Part shown: positions 56,267-64,000 of the stretch, piece by piece
Position numbering within the stretch: the first letter of the stretch is position 1
How the letters are laid out: the number at the start of each line of letters is the position of its first letter
The notes under the pieces: generated by a model
Told to the model about the DNA's origin: nothing
The model's database searches: none
Seen by the model: only the letters and a program-made list of their open reading frames with translations
Translations under genes and position numbers: made by a program
Origin: Reticulitermes speratus
Taxonomy: Eukaryota; Arthropoda; Insecta; Blattodea; Rhinotermitidae
DNA length: 64,000 nucleotides
Direction: 5' to 3'
Assembly: GCA_021186555.1 (NCBI GenBank)
Contig: JAJKFL010000010.1
Span: forward strand, 496,001-560,000

Positions 56267-57453
56267 TGCCACTCTCCTTACACTGATCGAACGTGAAGAC
56301 AGAGGCAACAAAATCCTCAGAATCGTCGGTGACCCATTACCAACCCACACGACGTAACATCCATAAGACTTGAATACTGAGCAATACCGCTGTGTTAACC
56401 TCAATCTCGCATGTCAGGTGTAGATTTCTTGACAGTTCGAGTGATGTCACAATACAGTGGCCACACTCAACAACACACGACACTCTTTCTGTTGCCTGTC
56501 TCTCTTATTCTGGACGGAAGATGACGTGACAGCAGTCCTCTTACAACTCGAGTGGCACACACAGTTACCACTGAAGACGACGCAGGTGGTACGTATAGAT
56601 ACCGACGTGCTGAAAGCCACCAGACAGGGCACAGGAGATGCTGAACAAGCACGCAGTTCACCCTGTTAAGTGGAGATGCTGCTGGAGCGAAATTAGTGTG
56701 GAATAAAACCACGGAATTTACGGTAGGAATGTGGGAGATGGGGAGGGCTAAGAAGGGAAACTGCAAAACGGAGGAAAAGATGTAACACAGAAGGAGAGAC
56801 AGAGAGAGACACACAGAAGATAAGGAATAAATATGGCGATGTGTTGCGTATCGATTTCGCATGCAAAGTGAAGCATGTAACCGCACTATTACGGGCCTTC
56901 CATGTATTCTATCCATCAGCTTCGGCGAAGCACAAGCAGACACCACGCCTAATCCCCAACACACCTTGCGGTGTTTCCCACTCTCACACCCAGACGGTTC
57001 ATAACAAAGTTCCCATTTAATATAAAGCTTAAGGCAAATCTCATTACATCGGCCTCATCTTGACCTCCTGGACAGCTCCTTGATTTAATGATGATGTATC
57101 AGCTACAGTGTTTCTGTCAAACAACTAAAATATATACATACCGGGTGACGTCACACCGGACACGCACACGCAGGTGAAATACATACTGAACGTCAGTAAC
57201 AGGGTGTCCTCAAAACACGTGCACTTACCTGTAACAAAAGGAAAAACCGAATAACAGCAATTCATGTATCTAGACTATGCAGAATTCAGCGCGCAGTCAA
57301 TATGGCTGCCTCCATGGTGCAATGCATGCGCTGCGAATTGCACAAATGCTGACCTCATTCAAGAATTCGTTGTTCTTATGACAGCTGAAGCCTTGTCCGC
57401 GTGACAACGCCTAACATTTATACTTAGCCTGCTTCATATGCATAACGTCAAAA
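56267..57453. other. Unannotated stretch
   Basis: Overlapping frames near 56447-56964 on both strands show no family motif. A purine-rich run lies around 56740-56830. Confidence 0.4.
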
Positions 57454-57455
57454 TA

Positions 57456-57640
57456 CAGTCGAACTCGGTTATAACGTCATGAAAGGGACTGAATATTTTG
57501 TGTCGTTATAAACGAGTGTCGTTATAACCGAGGAGTATAGTGTTATGGTTAACAGTGAGGAATTAATTGGTACCACAGAATGTCTGACGCTATAGACGAG
57601 ATGTCGCGTAAACCGATGTCGTAATAACCGGGTTTGACTG
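57456..57640. mobile_element. pogo/Tigger-type MITE, 185 bp
   Basis: Imperfect terminal inverted repeats: CAGTCGAACTCGGTTATAAC at the left and the near-complement ending GGGTTTGACTG at the right. TA dinucleotides flank both ends (57454-57455, 57641-57642). Non-coding. Its ends differ from the MITE at 33830, so it is a separate family. Confidence 0.88.
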
Positions 57641-57642
57641 TA

Positions 57643-58849
57643 TATCGGCAACAGACAGCCCTACATCGCAGTACATATTTCGGTTTAGTAATTATCTCAT
57701 TTCTATTACACGTTTATATTGGAGACAGAAACATTAGTTGTTGTTTGATTCATTTTCCATTCTGTTTACACACGTTACAATGCTGCTAGTTAAACCCCCA
57801 AACACAACACAGTTATACAGTCAGTCATGTCACGGATACCTTAATTCTGTTTCCTACAGACTCTGTTTCCCTGGCTGTTTGCAATGTTCAGGTATGAGCG
57901 TTCCTCCAGGTCTGGCAGCGTGTGCTGGTTGTTCTTAAAGATACGCAGTTTTGTCTACTTCAGGACACGCACTTTGTATCTACTGCCGTGAGACTGTGTC
58001 ATTCGAATCATCTTATCGTAGTTTCGGGAAGTGTGTGCTCTGCTCAGCTTTACCTTCCGACGTTTAAGTGCTACAGAAGGCTAGTACTTTAAAGCGACAA
58101 CCGCAGTAAATACGACAGTAATGGCGATTCAAACTACACGTTCTTTGCGGGATTCCAGCCCACAACAGCGATTTCTCTCAAGGTCGCACCTGTATCTGTT
58201 AAAGCAATTTTCATTTCTCATGATTCTGAACGTCTCATTTCGGAGTTGTGCTCTGAGCTCGCGGTTTTCTCCCTCTGGCTTTATCAAAGTTCCGAGTCGA
58301 CAATTTCAAACAAAAGTAGTTCTTTCTTTGCCACCTGCTGTGCCAACTTTCGTGACAGAAAGGGAAACAAACATTTGCCAAAGGGAAACAACTGCAGTTA
58401 GTTAATTCGGACCTTTTCATACCTTCGTGATGCAGCCACTGACTTTCTGTTGGGCCTTGTAAGGAAGTTGTCTCGGTGCAGAGGTATTAGTTTCGATAAG
58501 GCAGTAAGACAGACACGACTGGAAGTCACCATTATTTGAAGACACTATCCAGTCAATGTCCTCTAGAGACTGAGGGGCACAATAGCATACTGTGCATATC
58601 TTTAATGTCTCTATTGTTGCCGATACAGCAACCAGCAGGCGCAAGTGTACTGCTTCGCTAACTTCACTGGGAATGGTTTTGTATTTCTGTCCACTGGTCG
58701 CCATTGCAAGGTGTTCGACTCGTAACAAGCCTAAAGCCGGATCGGTGCACAGGTCTAAGCAAACAGAACTCAACAGAAAATAACAGTATTAAGTCGCAAG
58801 CACAAGATACAACTGCATTATACCTTTATTGTTAACTGGAATACATCGG
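57643..58849. other. Unannotated stretch
   Basis: No family recognised; frames at 58121-58405 and 58417-58773 carry no motif. Confidence 0.4.
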
Positions 58850-59409
58850 TTACCGGTCAGACACCTAACGGTGTGACACCGGTCAGACACCTAACGGTCT
58901 GACACCGGTCACAGACACCCAACGGTGTGACAGCGGTCACAGACACCCAACGGTGTGACAGCGGTCACAGACACCTAACGGTCTGACACCGGTCACAGAC
59001 ACCTAACGGTCTGACACCGGTCACAGACACCTAACGGTCTGACACCGGTCACACACACCTAACGGTCTGACACCGGTCACAGACACCCAACGGTGTGACA
59101 GCGGTCACAGACACCTAACGGTCTGACACCGGTCACAGACACCTAACGGTCTGACACCGGTCACAGACACCCAGCGGTGTGACAGCGGTCACAGACACCT
59201 AACGGTCTGACACCGGTCACAGACACCTAACGGTCTGACACCGGTCACACACACCTAACGGTCTGACACCGGTCACAGACACCCAACGGTGTGACAGCGG
59301 TCACAGACACCTAACGGTCTGACACCGGTCACAGACACCTAACGGTCTGACACCGGTCACAGACACCCAGCGGTGTGACAGCGGTCACAGACACCCAGCG
59401 GTGTGACAT
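58850..59409. repeat. 28-bp minisatellite with 7-unit higher-order period
   Basis: About twenty 28-bp units containing cacctaacggtctgacac or variants (cccaacggtgtgacagc, cccagcggtgtgacagc). The order of variants repeats every seven units: the ggtcacacacacc variant recurs exactly 196 bp apart (59047 and 59243), and the six other units agree as well. So the last expansion copied a seven-unit block. Confidence 0.95.
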
Positions 59410-59743
59410 CCCACGCTGGTCTTTTTAACTGCATGGACAGACATTGAGCAGAGCGTTGTACCAAGGACAAGCGGACGCCCTCGTCCGTAAGACGCGACTT
59501 CACTTCTAAATCGGCTAACAGCTGCAGGCGTCATTTAGAATTCGCAGCAACTGCAATCGACAGTAATGGTTTGCTTCAGTCACTCTGTGCATACGCAGAA
59601 ACAGTGCTATCCGAATGGGAACAGGTAAGGCGCGCAGGCCAGTGTTGCCTGCAAGACTGCAAAACAGGACAGACGGTGTGCCTCTGTCGGCGCTATTAGA
59701 CAAGAATAAGGAGCGTAGTCAGAGACAGTACATTTAATGTTAC

Positions 59744-59767
59744 GGGGGGGGGGGGGGGGGGGGGGGG
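59744..59767. repeat. Poly-G tract (24 bp)
   Basis: Twenty-four consecutive G, followed at once by a solitary SINE family B distal module (to about 59825). Confidence 0.95.
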
Positions 59768-59999
59768 ATTTACTGCTCATACGGTCCCAAGGCTATGTCC
59801 TTCGTCCTTCTGGTAAGGCTCCAGGACAGAGACAGAGACACAGTTCAGCAGACGAAAACAGGTGAGCGTTTGAGCTGAGTATTGGTTTTGGAAGGCAGCA
59901 TTATGACGATATTATGACGACGCCGCGAGGGCTGTTAAGTACCATACAGTGCAACGTGGATTTTGGATACCAACTCAATCCGAATCGTGTCTAAATATG

Positions 60000-60500
60000 C
60001 AATCCGTACCGCACAGTAAACACACTCCGTCTCAGTTATACAAACCAGTCAGTTAATGCTGTACAGTGAAATAATCGCTGTTTGTTCTCAGATCCACACA
60101 AAACACATAAATACAGTCCGTACCGCGCAGTAAACACACTCCGTCTCAGTTATACAAACCAGTCAGTTAATGCTGTACAGTGAAATAATCGCTGTTTGTT
60201 ATGAGATCCACACAAAACACATAAATACACTGTGTGGGCAGAACGTAGAATTTGTGAGTGTTAAACCTGGTGGTACATATAGTAACCACTGGGCTGTAAA
60301 GGGAAACATTCAGTCCGTACCGCGCAGTAAACACACTCCGTCTCGGTTATACAAACCTGTCAGTTAATGCTGTACAGTGAAATAATCGCTGTTTGTTCTG
60401 AGATCCACACAAAACACATAAATACACAGTGTGGGCAGAACGTAGAAATTGTGAACGTTAAACCTGGCGGTACATATAGTAACCACTGTGCTTTACAGCG
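60000..60500 (+). mobile_element. 114-bp repeat element, locus 10 (two modules)
   Basis: Units at 60000 and 60114, cap at 60228-60300, then directly a further unit (60312) and a second cap (60426-60500). Confidence 0.87.
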
Positions 60501-60829
60501 TTACAGGCCACGCCCGTCACCAGCACTCTCATGTTATTGACATCACGTCACTCAGTCTGCAATTAAGAGCGGCGACCTGTTGCCACGCTCGGCGCAGTAA
60601 TTAGGCCGACGGGAGCGCCGCGGGTCTAATAACGCAGAGCAGTTCGTTTCTCAGCACATAGCGCAGGGAGCATTTAGACTTCGGCAGACGATAACGTACA
60701 GCTTCACGTTCTAGCCGCACACACCCTGTGCGCACAGAGCAGACAACAGCTGCAGCAAACAGCGCTACATCGCGTGTACTACTAACTGACTGACTAACCA
60801 ACAAATAACTCCACTGAGCAGTGTCGTTC

Positions 60830-61350
60830 TTGAAAAACCAATTGTTCCTCAGCTAGAAAATAAAAGTTATGCAACCCGAACGTGCACTACCGTCATAACA
60901 AGAACCAGCCACCTGTCCCTATTCTGTGCCAGATTCATCCACTCCACCCCTCCCCATCCTATTGTTTAAATATCCATTTTGATATTATCCTCCAATCTGT
61001 ACCAAGCTCTTCCAAGTAACATATTTTCCCTTCATCCGTCCATTACAAATGCCCTGTATGTATTTCTCGTCTCTCCATCCGTGCCACATGCCCCACCCAT
61101 CTCACCCTCCTTGATTTCATCACCCGAATAATATTTGGTAATGAGTACAGATCATTAAGTTCCTGGTTATGTAGTCTTCTCCACTCCCCTGTTACCTCGT
61201 ACCTCTTAGGCCGTAATATCCCCCTCAGCACCCTATTCTCGAACACCCTCAGCCTATGTTCCTCCCTCAGTGTGACAGACCAAGTTTCACACCCATATAA
61301 AAGAACATACAAAATTATAGTTCCGTGTATTTTAATCTTTATGTTCCTAG
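60830..61350 (-). mobile_element. RTE-like LINE, 3' end with ORF2 C-terminus
   Basis: The minus-strand frame 61043-61456 carries [58 protein letters not shown] and GHVARMERR, the same C-terminal region as the copy at 21672. It then loses the frame; the 3' UTR blocks continue to about 60830. 5'-truncated near 61350. Confidence 0.82.
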
Positions 61351-61456
61351 ATAGCAAATTATGATTATGATAATAATAATAATAACAAATGTAAAAGCAC
61401 AAAACGTTTATCATGGGAAATAACAGTACAAGTTCCATATAGTACACTGTAAGCAC

Positions 61457-61965
61457 ACAACAGATGCAACACGGTTTGTTTCAGGTATATGATTGTAAAT
61501 ACCGTGTATAAAACTGACAACAAATACATAATGACGATAAACGCAATTAGATGGCGAAGACAGCTTGCTACCGCCGAGATAAACAAACAGCGTACCCGTT
61601 CACATTGCAAAAACCGACCTAAGTACAACACACTATACAGTGTTTACTGGAAATGAACTATAAGAGCTGCTAAAGCACGTCCTGCAATTTGCAACCAGAC
61701 GGTTCATCACAGCACTCACAAAAGGACCAGCAGCCTCACATCACGCTTTTTTCCACAAACGGACGTTTCGAGACAACAATTTGAACGTCTGTAGGTGCGT
61801 TCTGCGTCCCAACAGTCTCCACACAACCATCAGCCTGACTGCAATATGTGATGATGAAATCAAATCATGACGCTCCTCTTTGTGTAATTTTCTCCACTCC
61901 TTTATTACACTTCAGACATCCAATACACGTACAATACTTATAATCTTTAACACCATGCAGCAACA

Positions 61966-62009
<44 letters not shown>

Positions 62010-62374
62010 AACTAATAGGTAATATTTCATCGAAAGCACAGAAATAACTTTGATAGTATTATACAAATAAATATTAACGAAGCATTATGCTTCGGTTCAG
62101 CATCCAACCATCGTCTGGGGCAGTTACGAACGTATCACAATATTCACACTGAAACTATATTGTGAAATACTATTGCATGTGATATTATTAAGACACAGTC
62201 TGTACCTAAAGTATAGTTGCATGGCGAATCGAAACACGAAGGGTAATAAACAGACGTTATCGAGTTGAGTTAACTTGTGTGATTTTGATGAAAACGTTAG
62301 TCATTCGTTTGATACAATGCACTCGGTATACAGGAACACAGTAAATAGTTTAAGGACTAAAACTGACCTGAATT
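61457..62374. other. Stretch with microsatellite and a possible LINE scrap
   Basis: Near 61865-61920 a decayed stretch (acgctcctctttgtgtaatt, ttctccactcctttattac) resembles the LINE ORF2 C-terminal region on the minus strand. (TA)n at 61966-62003. No gene recognised. Confidence 0.45.
61966..62003. repeat. (TA)n microsatellite
   Basis: About 18 AT dinucleotides. Confidence 0.95.
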
Positions 62375-63487
62375 ATATCTAAAGTTTCAGTCCGTACCGC
62401 GCAGTAAACACACTCCGTCTCAGTTATACAAACCAGTAAGTTAATGCTGTACAGTGAAATAATGGCTGTTTGTTCTGAGAGCTACACAAAACACATAAAT
62501 ACAGTCCGTACCGCGCAGTAAACACACTCCGTCTCAGTTATACAAACCAATCAGTTAATGCTGTACAGTGAAATAATCGCTGTTTGTTCTGAGATCCACA
62601 CAAAACACATAAATACAGTCCGTACCGCGCAGTAAACACACTCCGTCTCAGTTATACAAACCAGTAAGTTAATGCAGTATAGTGAAATAATCGCTGTTTG
62701 TTCTGAGATCCACACAAAACACATAAATACAGTCCGTACCGCGCAGTAAACACACTCCGTCTCAGTTATACAAACCAGTCAGTTAATGCTGTACAGTGAA
62801 ATAATCGCTGTTTGTTCTGAGATCCACACAAAACACATAAATACAGTCCGTACCGCGCAGTAAACACACTCCGTCTCAGTTATACAAACCAGTAAGTTAA
62901 TGCAGTATAGTGAAATAATCGCTGTTTGTTCTGAGATCCACACAAAACACATAAATACAGTCCGTACCGCGCAGTAAACACACTCCGTCTCAGTTATACA
63001 AACCAGTCAGTTAATGCTGTACAGTGAAATAATCGCTGTTTGTTCTGAGATCCACACAAAACACATAAATACAGTCCGTACCGCGCAGTAAACACACTCC
63101 GTCTCAGTTATACAAACCAGTAAGTTAATGCAGTATAGTGAAATAATCGCTGTTTGTTCTGAGATCCACACAAAACACATAAATACAGTCCGTACCGCGC
63201 AGTAAACACACTCCGTCTCAGTTATACAAACCAGTCAGTTAATGCTGTACAGTGAAATAATCGCTGTTTGTTCTGAGATCCACACAAAACACATAAATAC
63301 AGTCCGTACCGCGCAGTAAACACACTCCGTCTCAGTTATACAAACCAATCAGTTAATGCTGTACAGTGAAATAATCGCTGTTTGTTCTGAGATCCACACA
63401 AAACACATAAATACACTGTGTGGGCAGAACGCAGAATTCGTGGATGTTAAACATGGTGGTACATATAGTAACCACTGGGCTTTACAT
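62375..63487 (+). mobile_element. 114-bp repeat element, locus 11 (9 units + cap)
   Basis: Nine units at exact 114-bp spacing (62388 to 63300) and the cap from 63414. Variants alternate: units 3, 5 and 7 have gtaagttaatgcagtatag and units 4, 6 and 8 gtcagttaatgctgtacag, giving a 228-bp dimeric period. This is the longest uninterrupted run of the family here. Confidence 0.93.
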
Positions 63488-63934
63488 GTTACACATGTGT
63501 GGGCCGCCCTCACGCATGTCGCGTAACGACCATCACGGCCACGGATGACACACCACAAGCTGTGCCCTGTGACAAACAGACAATTTGATTGCCTCACGCA
63601 CAATGCTGTGTGTTGCCACGTAACGAATTCATTCACGGCCGGGCAGAGGGTCTCGTCAGCGGCGGAGTCCGTCCATTTATCATTCCTAATGACGTGCAGC
63701 GTCAGAAAATGCCAATCAAACACCCGAACGGAAATTGCCCGAGTCTCCTGCACCCCTCCCCCCAAGCATATTTTCTGAGATACGGACAGCAAGGAAAATG
63801 AGAGCTATCATCACTGTGCAGAGCCGAGAATTGACAGCAGCTCCAAACAGTGCAAGTAATTCCGCGAAGCAGCGATTACGGACGTGTTTATCTGCTGCAT
63901 AACTGGCCTAGCGCGAACCATGTAAGTGTTGCCC
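63488..63934. other. Unannotated stretch
   Basis: No family recognised. Confidence 0.4.
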
Positions 63935-64000
63935 TCCGTGACACAGCACACACACTTCACCAAGGCGTTCTTTACTTTCAAAATGTCATACGGTTTCACG
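63935..64000 (-). repeat. Dispersed repeat E, copy 2
   Basis: Same ccgtgacacagcacacac, ggcgttctttactttcaa, aatgtcatacggtttcacg order as 13335-13393; cut by the window end. Confidence 0.6.

Overview
This window looks like repeat-dense, gene-poor nuclear DNA of a large insect genome. I found no host protein-coding gene, rRNA or canonical tRNA gene that I could defend. The LINE reverse-transcriptase peptides (motifs LPEQWKESIIVPIYKKGDKT and [16 protein letters not shown]) and the mixture of tRNA-derived SINEs resemble what I know from polyneopteran insects, cockroaches and termites in particular. That assignment is inference from memory, not a database result.

The best-defined single element is an LTR retrotransposon of the Ty3/gypsy class at 44404-51709. 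It has 548/550-bp LTRs, a 4-bp target duplication (ATAG), a tRNA-Leu-type primer site, a leader with a 34-bp tandem repeat, an intact gag, a likely -1 frameshift signal (GGGAAAC plus stem-loop), protease, RT, RNase H and integrase coding broken by several small frame changes, and a badly broken 3' gene resembling the baculovirus-F-like envelope genes of insect errantiviruses. The LTRs differ by only about three substitutions and two single-base indels, so the insertion is young.

Most of the rest is mobile elements that have grown internal tandem repeats. (1) A 114-bp unit followed by a fixed ~70-bp cap occurs at eleven loci (about 5.5, 9.4, 12.3, 15.6, 17.8, 18.9, 20.3, 32.1, 42.1, 60.0 and 62.4 kb) in both orientations, some of them head-to-tail composites. 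(2) A 92-bp unit forms three arrays (3.7, 27.2-32.0 and 39.5 kb), each ending in the same tRNA-like SINE head; a copy at 55.5 kb has only one unit, so the satellite appears to have grown inside a SINE body. (3) Unrelated minisatellites: 81 bp (0.66-1.7 kb), 36 bp (37.4-38.6 kb) and 28 bp with a seven-unit higher-order period (58.9-59.4 kb).

Scattered among these are at least four tRNA-derived SINE families (three copies with visible target duplications), many 3'-end fragments of one RTE-like LINE on both strands, two pogo/Tigger-type MITEs, an unclassified dispersed repeat at four places, and a family of short, often palindromic elements carrying hammerhead-ribozyme-like cores. The best of these, at 20185-20230, has a good stem I, core and stem II. 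Stretches between these elements show no recognisable content and are listed as such. The tandem arrays with periods divisible by three (81, 36 and 27 bp) produce long open frames that I do not regard as genes.
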